Positions 27,738-41,284 of a stretch of DNA of 64,000 nucleotides are shown one piece after another. The notes beneath the pieces were generated by a model. The model did no database searches, was not told the DNA's origin, and saw only the letters and a program-made list of their open reading frames with translations. The translations under genes and the position numbers were made by a program. Origin of the DNA: Paramecium sonneborni (lineage: Eukaryota; Ciliophora; Oligohymenophorea; Peniculida; Parameciidae); contig CAJJDN010000008.1 of NCBI GenBank assembly GCA_905182985.1, forward strand, positions 748,626 through 812,625. Reading direction: 5' to 3'. Each line of letters opens with the position of its first letter. The first letter of the stretch is position 1.

Positions 27738-27988
27738 ATGCAAACTCTTGTATTATAAGTATGTTTATTCAAAATAAAACATAGATTTAAGAAACAGAAA
27801 TACGTTCTAAAGAATCACCCTAAACTCCAGAAACAGTGGATATGTCTGGTCCTCGATAATAAAATATTATAGTCTTAAAGAAACTGCTTGCTTCGTCAAG
27901 GTTGAGTGTTGATCAAATCATTAATCCAACTTTGAAAAAAAGCTCGCATTCTACATTAAATAGAAAAAGAAGATCATAATTAAATTGA
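27738..27988 (+). CDS. Small Ser/Lys-rich hypothetical protein
   Basis: ATG 27738, seven codons (MQTLVLQ), then a 26-nt intron (GTATGT...CATAG), then about 67 codons containing SPQTPETVDMSGPR and LLASSRLSVDQIINPTLKK, ending at TGA 27986-27988. Regular intron borders and non-random composition support a gene. No domain is recognised; the Ser/Thr-Pro motifs suggest a phosphoprotein. Confidence 0.5.
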
Positions 27989-28716
27989 TAATAAGGTTGT
28001 ACATTGTTAATATATTAATTTAATATTAATTTATATTTTGTCATTGATAAGTCTAGTTTTGTTCAAAAACCGAAGAGAAGATTTAGAAAAATAATTGATG
28101 GACAAAAGTGAGCATTTGTATTAAAGTTTAAGTACATTCTAGATTTGTATCAAATAATATTGGTTTTATCGCAATACCAAAATAAACCAAGTAATTAATT
28201 TTACATTATTTAAAATCATATATCTGATGAGAAATATGAATCATAAATTTATTGAAGTAATTTTAATTAAAGAGAACTATTTAAATTAATTATATAAATT
28301 GTTTTCCTTCTACAAGTAGCTACAATTGTGAAGCAAGTATTGTCTTTTGTAATTTAACTTAATTTTATATCTAAAGGATTATGAGTATTGACTGATGATA
28401 ATAAATATGATAGATCTTTCATCGATCTTTTAGAAAATACAATTATTGATGGAATATAAATTATTAAACATTTTAAAATATTCAAGTAATGAAAGTTGGC
28501 TATTAATTTTTAATAAATGATAAAATTATTTTAGATTATTAATTATATATTGATTAAATAAATAATTAAGAATGTTATGATCACTCTTTAGTAATAAAAG
28601 TAGTTACAATTAATAAAAAGATTATGTGAATAAAAAATTAAAGTATTCATGAAAATAGATTTATAATATATATATATTTATATTAAAAAGCAAATTCATA
28701 ATTAATAAATTTAATT
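27989..28716. other. Intergenic, no supported gene
   Basis: A TGA-free run of about 78 codons starts near 28083 (+), but its composition (Ile/Asn/Tyr/Phe-rich) matches non-coding AT-rich DNA. Nothing else is seen. Confidence 0.45.
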
Positions 28717-31107
28717 ATGAATTAATAAGAAAATGCGTAGAAAAATGTTTCAACTAAATCGAAAGAATATAAGGAAGAGTGTAGATAACTTTTAGAACGA
28801 ATTGTGGCTCTATAACTTAAAGTATTTAAAGCTCCAGACCTATATGTAAAGGAAGTCTTAAATGTTGTTGAATTATACAAACAAGTAAATTCTACATCTA
28901 TTAATTAAGTAATTTGAGTTAGTTAAATAAAATCCTGGTTAAAGTAATGGTAAATTCAGTATTATTGCTTAATTTTTATCAAAAGTGGCTATTTACTATA
29001 AGACAGATTTAAAATTTTATATTGAAGATCTAATGGAATTAATAAATCATTTCTAAAACACTTTAAATCAAGGTTTAAGAAAGAGGATCATCTTTTGTTT
29101 ATTGAGATTAAGAGGAAAAAATTTAATTGAACCTTATCGTATGATTGTTTTTTTGATGAAATTATTTAATTGTTAGGATAAGGATTTAAGAAGAATTATT
29201 TTTAGATTCATTATTAAAGATATAAAATAATTTAATAAGAAACATAGAAATGAAACATTAAATAAATAAATTCAAGTATTCCTTTTATATATGATTAGAA
29301 TTTTATAATTGATTTAATTAAAAAATCATAGGAAAATATAGCAAAAAGAGCATTACAAATTATGATTGAATTATATAAAAAAAATATTTGGAAAGATAAT
29401 AAATGTGTAAATATTATTGCTTAAGGGTGTTTTAATCAAAATTATAAAATTAAATTATTAGCTTGTTATTTTTTAATAGAGACAACAGAAAATCATGTTG
29501 AAATAGAATCCTCAGAGGATGAAGCAGATAAATATATTTAAAAAAAAGGAAAAAATAAATGTGTTAAGCCTACTAAAGCAAGAGAACATAGAGTAGAAAG
29601 AGAAAAGAAGATGGCAGATAAAAAATAAAGGAAAAAATTATAGAAACTTAAGAGTAGTGGAGGATTCTTTGCTTTAGATTAAATATATTCTCCTTAAGAT
29701 TTTGCAGAAAGATTATTTGATAATTTAAAGAAACATGAGAATGAAAGATTTTCAGTTAAATTAGCAATGATGCATCTCATATCAAGATTAATTCATAGAC
29801 ATAAATTACTTATAATTCCATTTTATACTTATATTTAAAAACATTTATATCCAAATAGTAAGGATATAGCAAAGTTATTTGCTTATTTAGCAGAATCTAT
29901 ACATGATTAAATTCCAAAAGAAGATTTATAACCAACAATTAGACATTTAATTGATTAATTTATAAATGATAGATGTTAAGAATTGACTTTAACAATGGGT
30001 TTAAGAGGAATATATGAAATATTATAAAAACACCCTAAGATATTAGATAAAGATAATATAACTTATTTAATTCATTATATAAAATATAAAAATAGAAATG
30101 TAAGTTAAGCAGCAAGATCAATATTGAATCATTTTAAAGATACAAATCCTTAGTTATTGGATAAGAGATTAAGAGGTAATAAATGGAAAAGTACAGAAGA
30201 ATTGGATGGAGAATTTGATGATAATTTTATATAATAAATAACAATAGGTATAGATGGAGCTGAATTATTGTAATAAGAAGAAGAAGAAAAATTGAATAAG
30301 AAATTTGATGTCCCTATTTTTTGTGATAGAATTTTAACAGATGAAGATTTTAAAAGAATAAGAGCATTAAAGAGAAAGAGAGAAGCTGAAATTGAATAAA
30401 ATAAATTATAAGAAAAATAACAAAAAACTGAAAACATAGAAGAAGAAGAAGAGGATGATTAAAATGAATATGAAGATGAAGATATTGATGAAGATGAAGA
30501 TGATATTTCAGAAATAAGTGAAGATAGTGTAGAATCATAAGATAATGAAGATGAAGAATGGGAAGATGAAGATGTTGAAGATGATAATGATAATGATGAT
30601 AATTTGGAATATGAAGATGATGATGATGATAATATTAAACCTGATAGTAAAATTACTAAAGAATAAAATAAATTAAGAAGATAATCATTATCAGAGTTGG
30701 ATGAAGATTCTGTTTAAGAGTATTATTCAGAAGAAAGTTAAATATCAGATGAAAATCCACATGGTTATGTAAGAGAAGAAGATATTATGAGATATAGAAA
30801 GACGAAATCTGAATAAAAACATGAAAAGTTAGAAGAATTAAAAAATGGAACTAAAGAAAAATGGTATTTCTATTTTACATATAAATATAGGTATTAAGGT
30901 CCAAATAAAAAAAAATCAGAATTTGCATCTACTTCAAACAAAGAGAAATTAAAAAATAAACCATTATAAATGATGAGAGCTAAAAAAGTAGAATAAAAAA
31001 ATAAAGAATCAAGAATTAAAAGCAAAATTAAAGATTTAAAAAATAAACTAGGACATGTTAGAAGTGGAAAATAAGCTTAAAGATTAAAAAAGTAAAAAAT
31101 TAAATGA
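28717..31107 (+). CDS. SDA1: SDA1 homologue, 60S ribosome export / nucleolar factor
   Basis: It starts MNQQENAQKNVSTKSKEYK. The SDA1 N-terminal HEAT-like domain is clear: LMELINHFQNTLNQGLRK, CLLRLRGKNLIEPYRM, IMIELYKKNIWKDNKCVN. The central part has SGGFFALDQIYSPQDFAER and HRHKLLIIPFYTYIQKHL. A long Asp/Glu tract (about 30420-30660) follows. The C-terminal SDA1 signature is KKKSEFASTSNKEKLKNK, then MMRAKK, ending at TGA 31105-31107. Introns of 25, 23 and 27 nt were placed where they restore the family alignment. Known SDA1 proteins act in 60S pre-ribosome maturation and export and in passage through G1. Confidence 0.92.
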
Positions 31108-31148
31108 TTCTATGTGTATAATATAATTTATTTAAAAAATATCATTAA

Positions 31149-32741
31149 ATGAACTAAGAATTAGAAATGATATAAAAAAAAAGAGAGATGTTTAGAGTTT
31201 AAATTAGAAGAAAATAAAATGAACATATATTCTAATAAAAGCGCTAATTCTTAAAAGAAACATCAAATTCATAAGATTGGTAAACACCTCTTGATTAAAT
31301 ATTTCAATAAGCTATCTAATCTAATATCATTACTACTCATTAATAAACATTACAACTTCTATTTTCTAATTTAACAAACATGTTAAAAAATGATTATTCA
31401 ATTAAATCAGATTTAAAGTCATTCTTATCCTTTATGTTTTTCAATTTATAATATTTGTAATTAAATGAATCATAAAATTGGATTACGATTGACCTTTTAG
31501 ATATTATTATCATTTGCCTATAAGATATCTAATAAACTTTTTAAGATTCGGAAGAAAATGAGAATATACTCAATTTTGATCAAAAACTCATTGAATTATT
31601 AAATAATATTCTCATATTCATAGCATCATTATCAAGTTAAATAAATATGAGTTAATAATCAGTTTAAATTTAATAAATAGTTTTATTTATCATCAATATT
31701 TTACATTATTTACATGATTTAAATTAATTTGAAATTGTATGTAAACTGATCATAAATATAATCTTAGAAAGATCAGAACAATATATTACTTTAATTTAAG
31801 AAAGTGTTTTTCCTCAAATTATATTACATAAATATGAAGATTTAAGTCTTTAGCAAAATTATAGAGTTCTATACTAAATTTATTTATATTTTGGATAAAT
31901 CACTGGAATATGCCCTTTAAAATATGGTACTTAATTATTTTAAGAGACATTTGAATTGTAAACAGTTATAAAATGTCAACCAACAAACATAGATTAAAAT
32001 TATTATAGTTGTGTTGAATAATATTTTTATTTTCTCTAAAATATCACTTAAAATATAGAAGAGAATAAACCAAGAACTTATCAATTGTTTAATATTTTGA
32101 TCGATTAAGAGATTGTAGCAAAAGTAGCTAATTATTTATTGTAACTTAGATATGAGTTTTAGATTATACATGGATATGGATATTAGTTTTTAATTAATTT
32201 GAGTATGATTTAATCATCTTACTCAATGGAGAAGTTGATTAGTCAAAATGTTTTCAAATTAGTGTTATTTTAAATTAATGATCAAATAAATTTATAATAT
32301 TTAATATATCCTTTGTTATCAAATTTATTGACAACAAACAAATAATAAACAAAATAGATGATTTTTGATTCAGGCATTTTAGGTAAAGTGTATGTAGGAT
32401 TTCAAACTGCTTTAAATGGTAATTCGCAACATGGATGCTTAGAAATAATTTAATGTATTGTAAATATGTTCTAGAATATCACTCTATTATAATAATAGTA
32501 ATTAATTTAAAAAGGAATGTTAGAATGTTTATTAGAATACATAATATAATTAGAATTAGATTAATTAGATATGAAGACAGTTGAAGAAATATATGGAACA
32601 TTAAATGAATAGAATTAAATAAATCCATAATTAAAATTTAATGAATAGTTCAAGAATAAATCTAAGATGATATATGAAAATTTAGATGATGATTGCGATA
32701 TAGTATTTTTTATTAATAATATAATAAATATTACTGATTGA
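31149..32741 (+). CDS. Importin-alpha-like armadillo protein
   Basis: An intron-free frame of exactly 531 codons. The basic N-terminus (QKKREMFRVQIRRKQNEHIF) looks like an importin-beta-binding segment. About ten divergent armadillo-like helical repeats follow, e.g. QTALNGNSQHGCLEIIQCIV, and the C-terminus is acidic. Length and architecture fit importin alpha (about 520 residues), which bridges nuclear localisation signals to importin beta. The usual Trp/Asn ladder of NLS-binding repeats is poorly conserved (NW occurs once, near NESQNWITIDL), so this is a divergent family member. It begins 41 nt after the SDA1 stop on the same strand. Confidence 0.65.
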
Positions 32742-32885
32742 TTGATTGTGATTACAAGTTTATAATAATTTATCAAAATTTTGTTAATTATCAAAATAAT
32801 AGAACCAAACTAAATAGATTAGTCTTCTTCTTTTAATTGTATGTTTAGTAAAGTTTAATAAAAAAATATAGATTAAATTTTGGTT

Positions 32886-33812
32886 ATGAATAGAATTGAG
32901 ATATCTTATTAGTCTTAGATTGATGATAGTCCTATAAAATGTCCTTCAATTAAAGAAGCGAATCAAGATAATAATATTTCAATGGTATTTGAAAAATAAA
33001 ATTATTACAATATTAAAATAAAGAATTAATTAAAGATATATATTAAATCTTTATTATATATGATTTTACACTATAAATATAGCAATGGGATATCCAGCAG
33101 AGAATTTTGAGTCATTTTTATAGAAGTTCTTTAGAAGAAGTTTAGAGATTTTTAATATGAAATTAAAGATTTTTAATTTGTAATAAAGATAAATTAAATA
33201 CTGAGATTAATATTGTCATTATTTATTTTATAAAGTAGTAGAATTTGCATATGAAGTTCATTAGCCATTTCCAATAATATTACCATTTTGATTAACAATT
33301 TAAAAATGGTTAAAAAATATGATAGATGATGGCAGTTCAATATAAAGCAGGTAAAGGAAGAACAGGAACTATGATAAGTTGTTATTTATTATTTTCTAAA
33401 TAATATGATTCATCAAAAGATGCATTAAAATATTATGCAACAATCAGAACATAAATTAAGAAGGAGTAACAATACCTAGTTAAGAAATGTTGAATATTTT
33501 AATATTGAATTATAATTGAATTTATTATATACTAAATAGTAATAACATAAATAATATTATATTAATTTAAGCATTTGTATGATAGATTAATTGGATTACT
33601 AAATTTTTGGTAATTAGAATTATTATTTTATTTGATCCTAGAACCTTTATTAAGAATATAGAATTAAATATAGTTTTGTAATTCTTAAATTAAATTAGAA
33701 AATAGAAGAGAAAATAATTTAAGCTTTGTTTCATACTTCATTTGTAATGTAGAAATTTAATAGATATGAATTAGACGGAGTGAACAAAAATAAATAATTT
33801 AATAACCTCTGA
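32886..33812 (+). pseudogene. PTEN-like phosphatase pseudogene
   Basis: Fragments in several frames follow PTEN order. NYYNI is near the start; IAMGYPAENFES marks the N-terminal domain; QPFPIILPF corresponds to the segment before the P-loop; KAGKGRTGTMISCYLLFSK is the P-loop and following helix; GVTIPSQ and FHTSFVMQKFNRYELDGVNK match the C2 domain. Frameshifts separate these pieces and TGA stops intervene. In the P-loop the usual HCKAGKGRTG reads QYKAGKGRTG, so the catalytic Cys is Tyr. A PTEN would act as a PI(3,4,5)P3 3-phosphatase; this copy cannot encode one. Confidence 0.8.
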
Positions 33813-33894
33813 TTTAATTTATAACTAGATATACTATTTGAAAATTTATATTTATTCGTAGAGATTGTATAAAATGATAAATTAATACTTATAT

Positions 33895-36800
33895 TCATTA
33901 TAAAAATAATTTCTCATATTCTAATCTATAATTATCATATAGAGCCATGCTTTCATTATCATCATTATCATCTTGAATTTATAATTTCCAACAGCCATTA
34001 CAATTATCATAAGTGAAAAACATGGCTTCATTTTCAATAACTTGAATACTTTTTGGAATATATTCTCTTTAAGGAAAGGAAACCCTTACATGTTAAATAT
34101 GCTCAAGTAATTATTTCACTATTGTTCCTGTTGCTAAAGATATTATATAAATTCCTTAAGGTAAATGAACAAATAAATAACTCACCATAAAAGGATAGTA
34201 ATTATCTACTATATCAAACTCAACTCTATCTGTTGAAGCTTCTATAAAAGGTCTTAACTTCTTTAATTTAAAATTTTGAGTATTTATTGCCAAAAATTCT
34301 ATTTAGAATATGTCTGGATTTATTATATGTGGTTTTATTATCTCTAAATATATATATTTATTGACTAAAGATGGCTTTGCTAAGGCTATGAACCCCTCAC
34401 TTTCTGTTGCTTTGTAATCTTAGGTGTATCCTTCAATCATTTATTTTGTAGCTATTATTGTATATTTTTAATAGGATACCATGATTAACTCTTATTATTT
34501 CAAAGATTTCAGTATCTCCATCTTAAGGTAGTTCATTATAACATATTATCAATTCATTAACTCCATCCTTTAATGGTTTTTCTGATAATTTAATCCACTC
34601 ATCTGGAGTATTAAATAGTTCTGCATATTTTTGATATCCTTCTTGAACTTCATTCTCTGTATTTTCATCTGGAAAGTACTTCTTTCTTTCAGTACTATCC
34701 GGAGTAAATTGAGTTTCAGTCATTTATATTTTATATTTTGATTTAGGTCTAAAAGATCTTTTTCTTAAATCATAATATCCTGTATCATATTCCCATAGAT
34801 TAACATACCCTCCTTTATCTATTGTTAATATTTTCTCTGGTTCTTCTAAAAATCCTATATATACTATTTCTTATCTATGATTTTCAAAAAACTCTCTGAA
34901 CACATGAGGATTTTTACCTTCATGTTCTTCTTATATTTATAGATCTAAAAAGTTTTCATTTGGAAATTACTCATCTTCATTAACAATTATTCTAGTATTT
35001 AATATGTTATGAATTGGGAATTTATAATTTTATCCATTAAACATATCAACATTACTATTATATTTCATTATTGTTCCATTGTTACTTCCTACCATTAAAG
35101 TAGGTTATAAACAAGAAAATGTTATTGATGGATGAAAAATACTATATGTTAATATCTACTTTCTCTCATCTTATTTCTTATTTCTAGCCAAAAAATCATT
35201 ATTTAGAGTAAAATATTATACATAGAACATCGGTTGATAACCTTCAGGCAACTATTCTATTCCTTTTAATTACTCTTTTGGAATATTCACTTTTAAATTG
35301 TATCCCATATAACATACTCTTATCAATCCAGATTCATCCAAAATTAATAAATGTCCAACATTATCCATTCCAAATTATACATCTGTTATTTTTTATTTTG
35401 TAAAGGATGGTACTATTCCACTAATTATAGCTGGACCTGATGATGTATCATAAAGAGCTACTTCTCCATTAGACATTCCAATTATTAACATGTCTTTAAA
35501 AGGTGATAAAACTAAATGAGTAATGCTTGCTTTGATATTGCTATAATGGTTTTTAAATGTTTAATGTACAAAAGTCACCTTTTCCCAATATTATATTTCA
35601 TAAGCTTTAATTTTCTCTAATCCCAAAGTTGGAACGCATTAAAATTCTTCAGGATCAAGAATATTTATATCTGATTCATCTATTTCTTCATCCTACTTAA
35701 TGTCTTTTTTATCTTCTTCTTTGTCTAATTATTTTAATTATTTTTTTTCACGCATAATTTTTAATAATTCATCAGTATTATAATTTTTTTTTCCTTTTTT
35801 AACTTTATTCCATTATATCTCATTTTTGTTCTTGAAATTGAATTTTAAATCTGTAATATTTTTTTCCATATTTTCTCCTCTTAAATCATAATACAATTTT
35901 TTAATTTAATCAATAGGATTAGTTGTATTTCTTTCAAATTTGACTGAATTAACTATAATATTTAATGCAACTGATTATGCTAACAGATTGACAATAGCAA
36001 TTTCATTAGCTGCTTCTCTTTATACTTTTCTCATAACTCTTGCAAATATCTTATCTGCTTCTTCTTCCAAAAATTCTCTATCAATAAGATAATTTTATGT
36101 TCTCTTTAAATTTTTGCCTTTTTAATTATAATCTTTTCTTTATTATTTAAGCATATGCATACGATTTTCTCTTTCCAAAATTTTTCTTAATGCATTATCT
36201 ACAATATAATCTACAATTTTTCTACATATAAATAAAGACTCAGCATTTTTCTAATATAAAATGAAATTTAATATACAGTATTAAGATATTACTTAATTTC
36301 TCCATTATATGGTCTATCTTGAAAGTCAATATTGGATTATTCTTCTTTAATTTGTGCTATTCTTCTTACTCCATCTTATAAAAATCTTTAATGATCTCAA
36401 AATTTACCTTTTATTCTTTTTAGCAATATTATTTAAATTGTAATTCAATCTATATTCATCTAATTTTTCTTCATCCATAATAATATTTTTTTTGAGTATT
36501 TCTAAAGGTGGAGCATTTCCTAATTCTATTTATGTTAAAAAATCTAATCCTTTTTTTTATAATTCTTTATGAAATGCTTTCTCTTTTAATATTCTTTCCT
36601 ATTACTCATTCAATTCAAACTTTTTAGTATTTATTTCTCTTAATTTTTCAGCAGTTTCTAATTTTTATTTTTCTTTTTCTTATTATAATTTCTATTAAAC
36701 TTCTTCATAGATACGATCTCTTTATCTTTATTCTTCTTCTCTATCATCTAAGATTGCATTTGATAATAAAATCTTATCTCTTTCACTAATTAATTATTAT

Positions 36801-37399
36801 GGTATTCCTTTTCTATTTAATGCATTTTCAAGCATTCTTTTAGAACTTATATCCTTCTTTTCAGCTACTTCTCTTATAGCTTCTAATTCTAATTATATTT
36901 TTGCATATTCTTCATTTTTCTTTTTTTATGCTTCTATTAATTTTTCCATTTCAATCTTCTTTCTTACTATTTTCTCTACATCAAATTCTTTTGCTAATAA
37001 AAATTATTCTTTTAATTTATCAACTTCATCTTTATAATCTTGTTCTATTCTTCTTTTCAAAGCTATTAATTTATTTTTTTCTTCATATTCATCAAATGAT
37101 GGTTAATTTATTAATTCTTCTAACTTTGTTGCTAATCTCTTCTATTCTTCCTCTATTTTTTATAATTTTCTTTTCTAAATTACTTATTCTTAATATTCTG
37201 CCTCTAATTTCATTTACTACCATTATTTATTTAAATTCTATGCTTTCATTAATTCTTCGTAATCAGCATTTAATTCCTCTTCTTAAGGAACTTAATATAA
37301 TTACTATTTTATGTCTTTCTATATTTCACTTTCTTTTTAATTTGATACTATTAATAAAGCTGCATCTGCAAATCTTGATGGAGGCCTTTTCCTAGACAT
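33895..37399 (-). CDS. Coiled-coil plus beta-propeller protein, probably ciliary
   Basis: It starts MSRKRPPSRFADAALLIVSN. The first ~600 residues are charged coiled coil (e.g. EEQKRLATKLEEL, EKIVRKKIEMEKLIEAQ). From about residue 620 WD-like blades appear: ITHLVLSPFKDMLIIGMSNG, VGSNNGTIMKY, ILTIDKGGYVNLWEYDTG. The C-terminus is NQRLEYEKLFLQ at TGA 33895-33897. About 1150 residues. N-terminal coil followed by propeller is the reverse of the usual CFAP43/44 order, so I give no symbol. Location in the axoneme is inferred from this architecture only. Confidence 0.72.
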
Positions 37400-38208
37400 T
37401 ATTTTATTACTCTATTTTCTTTTTTATTATAAATATATATATATTATATTATATTATCACAATTTTAACTATTCAATCATTTCTATCATCGTATTTCTAC
37501 TTTTATCCTTTAACCCTTTTTCAATCTCGAAATTATTTCAATAAAAATTCATTCAACATTAATATCCTTTAAATATCTATATAAAAATATTCATAAATTA
37601 TAATTACTTCATCTTTTAATTTCAAGTATGTTTAATTTAATATTTAAAACTAAATTAACACTCATATTCTTTTATTATTCAAATAATTATTTAGTTCTTA
37701 ACAAATCTTGATTTATAATAATTTAAGTTAATTTTCTATGTTTTATTATTATTAATTAAAAGAATTTTGGTAAATTTCTCTTTACTAGCATTATTTCATT
37801 TCTATTTTAACTTTATCTTGATCTATAATTTGTTTTTATTATATTTTAAATCTTAACCCATTTTTGTAGCATATATTTTTCATTGCACTGACACAATTAA
37901 ATTATAAACATTAAAATTTTAAGCAGTTTCCATTTTTTAGAATTATTTGATGATTGAAATATTTGTCACTTACAATAAATAAAGAGAATAATTTTTTGGA
38001 AAATAATATTAATATTATTATGCACAAATTTCACTAATTAATTCATGACAAATTTCATTAATTATTATTTTCATCAACAATCTCAATTACAATTTGAGTC
38101 TTAATCATTTCAATTACCTTGATATCAATTAGACATCCAAAAATAAATACCTTCGTTTTTTAATAATAATAAATGAAATTCATTCTTATAATATAAGCAA
38201 ATAAACAT
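37400..38208. other. Intergenic, no feature seen
   Basis: AT-rich divergent spacer of about 0.8 kb between the coiled-coil/propeller gene (-) and the degenerate membrane gene (+). No coding frame or repeat is recognised. Confidence 0.5.
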
Positions 38209-41200
38209 ATGTCTGAAATAAAAATTGCAGAAAGTTAAACTTGTAATATTGATAAATATACTATAAGAGTATTATAACTATTTTCTATACTTCGCTAATT
38301 GAATACGTATACTGAAATAATCAATTATAGAAAAATTAATATTAGGAATAAGAAAACTCATTTTTTACCTAAAATTTTAGATTTCTCAGAAAATTATAAT
38401 ATCTATTAAGGACCTTTAATCTTCAGCTCCTTTAGTACTTAATATAAGTAAAATTTCAAAACTTGATTATTTTATTGAATGATTTCTTGGATTAATCAAA
38501 TTTAGAAAATAGTAAGAATCTATCGTTTCGATTAATTTGCATTTTAACATGATGAAGCACATATTTATCTCAATGATAAATCCTTTACCATAAGATATTC
38601 TACCTATTTCTAGTAATAAATTCTCTAAAGTTTTGGGAATTATACAAACGATACAGATATTTATTATTCAAATTTATTTTATTTATTAACATAAAGATTA
38701 ATATAGTTGAATTATTACTTTGAAAAATGAATAAAAATACTTGCTTTGTTTATAAATTTAAGTGCTATATGCATATTGATGTTTTACTATAATTACAAAA
38801 TTATTAAAACAAGAAGTATAGTTATAAGATAATTACGAACCAATTCAACAGCAATTAAATAATAATAAAGCTTTTAATCATTTTAATATATTGGATGATC
38901 CTGATTATTGAGAAACTTATTAAATTTTATTGAAAAAATCTCAAATTATATTTAAATTATAATATTTTTCAACATTTGTTAGAGGAGATAATTAATGGAG
39001 CAATAATTATTCTCTATTTGAAAGTTTTGCTTATTACGATTGTTTAAAATACATCATTCAAAACTCAAAAACCAGATATGTAAACTTTACCATCTAATAT
39101 TGATTATTAAAGAATTTTATGCAAAAAAGTTAGTAGTCGATGCTCTTATTAATTATTAATAATTAGAATTTCTGATAAACTAAACTCAAAATTATTCATT
39201 CAAGCCTAACATTCCTTTTTACAACTGCAAGCATTTAATTTTAATATAACATTGCAAAGAATTTTAGGATAGGAAATAATAAAATTATGATATAACAAAT
39301 ATTAAACAAATTTTTTTAATTTTAGAATCTCAGTCAGTATACAAGATAAAATAATTAAGTAATTTTTATTATAAAAACTAGATTGAATATGAACCAAAAG
39401 AAATAGGAGTTTTATAACATTCAATAATTCAGGTTTTATATAGACACTCAACTAATAAAATCTAAATTTAAAGAATTCAAATTCATTATTAAATAACTAA
39501 CTCTCAAAAAGGATAAAATAGCTTAGTAAATTTACAAATTTTAAAAATTAAATTAAATTCATACAATAACAAACTTAAGAGGAAGATTTTGGGAGTAGAA
39601 GAAATGAAGTATCATCCAAATAATTATAACAAAATATGAATGCAAATACACCATAGTATTATTATTCAAATCTAAAATTAAAAATGAAAAAAAGAAATTG
39701 AAGATAATAATTAATATTAAATGTAAGCACCTTGGTATCAAAAAAATGATATAAAATCAATAAGAATATCAATCTGATATATTAAAAATAGAAAAAATTC
39801 ACTAATTTTATGGTTTTAATTCAGACAAATACATAAACTTGAATTAATCAAAATTAATAAAATTTATAAAACAATTATTTTAGTTGACCCCNGTTATAAG
39901 ATAATTACGAACCAATTCAACAGCAATTAAATAATAATAAAGCTTTTAATCATTTTAATATATTGGATGATCCTGATTATTGAGAAACTTATTAAATTTT
40001 ATTGAAAAAATCTCAAATTATATTTAAATTATAATATTTTTCAACATTTGTTAGAGGAGATAATTAATGGAGCAATAATTATTCTCTATTTGAAAGTTTT
40101 GCTTATTACGATTGTTTAAAATACATCATTCAAAACTCAAAAACCAGATATGTAAACTTTACCATCTAATATTGATTATTAAAGAATTTTATGCAAAAAA
40201 GTTAGTAGTCGATGCTCTTATTAATTATTAATAATTAGAATTTCTGATAAACTAAACTCAAAATTATTCATTCAAGCCTAACATTCCTTTTTACAACTGC
40301 AAGCATTTAATTTTAATATAACATTGCAAAGAATTTTAGGATAGGAAATAATAAAATTATGATATAACAAATATTAAACAAATTTTTTTAATTTTAGAAT
40401 CTCAGTCAGTATACAAGATAAAATAATTAAGTAATTTTTATTATAAAAACTAGATTGAATATGAACCAAAAGAAATAGGAGTTTTATAACATTCAATAAT
40501 TCAGGTTTTATATAGACACTCAACTAATAAAATCTAAATTTAAAGAATTCAAATTCATTATTAAATAACTAACTCTCAAAAAGGATAAAATAGCTTAGTA
40601 AATTTACAAATTTTAAAAATTAAATTAAATTCATACAATAACAAACTTAAGAGGAAGATTTTGGGAGTAGAAGAAATGAAGTATCATCCAAATAATTATA
40701 ACAAAATATGAATGCAAATACACCATAGTATTATTATTCAAATCTAAAATTAAAAATGAAAAAAAGAAATTGAAGATAATAATTAATATTAAATGTAAGC
40801 ACCTTGGTATCAAAAAAATGATATAAAATCAATAAGAATATCAATCTGATATATTAAAAATAGAAAAAATTCACTAATTTTATGGTTTTAATTCAGACAA
40901 ATACATAAACTTGAATTAATCAAAATTAATAAAATTTATAAAACAATTATTTTAGTTGACCCCTAAATCCACTTATACGAAAGGAATACAAACTAATGTT
41001 TGTCATTTTAGTATTAGCGAAATCTTAAATGATCTCATAACAAGATATAACTCTTATTAAATCTTAAAAATAAAATCAAATATTAAGACATTTTTCAATA
41101 AAAAATAATGGAACATAAATATGATACTCTATTAGATAATTTGATTATTAAAACTGATATAATCTATTTTCTGTCAATTATTATTATATTCTATATCAAG

Positions 41201-41215
41201 GATATTTATTAATGA
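38209..41215 (+). pseudogene. Broken membrane-protein gene
   Basis: The N-terminal part reads MSEIKIAESQTCNIDKYT. Further fragments in shifting frames include AHIYLNDKSFTIRYSTYF, a membrane segment (ALFINLSAICILMFYY), YEPIQQQLNNNKAFNHFN followed by an in-frame TGA, then SLFESFAYYDCLKYIIQN. The last part ends near EHKYDTLLDNLIIKTDIIY at TGA 41213-41215. Several frame changes and stops could not be bridged with short introns. The 1.07-kb duplication at 38821-40963 lies inside and carries the same breaks in both copies. A functional gene with many introns cannot be excluded. No family is recognised. Confidence 0.4.
38821..40963. repeat. Direct duplication around the N at 39892 (38821-39891 and 39893-40963)
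   Basis: Two 1071-nt copies, identical where compared, separated by one N. The left copy continues leftward into the gene start and the right copy continues into the gene end, so collapsing them gives one continuous locus. Confidence 0.9.
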
Positions 41216-41284
41216 TTTCATTTTTAATTGTAATTCAAGAATTTTTTTTAATAATTATTTTATTAATTTGATTCTAAAGAAAAA

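Noticed and set aside
28083..28320. TGA-free run starting MDKSEHLYQS
   Set aside because: With TGA as the only stop, runs of this length are expected by chance in AT-rich DNA; its composition looks non-coding.
31149..32741. Standard-code reading with stop codons at TAA/TAG
   Set aside because: The 531-codon frame is open only with TAA/TAG as Gln, and the same holds for every recognised gene here.
36901..37395. Open plus-strand frame of 164 codons rich in Leu/Ile/Phe
   Set aside because: Antisense of a Glu/Lys/Gln-rich coiled coil, which reads as hydrophobic residues on the other strand.
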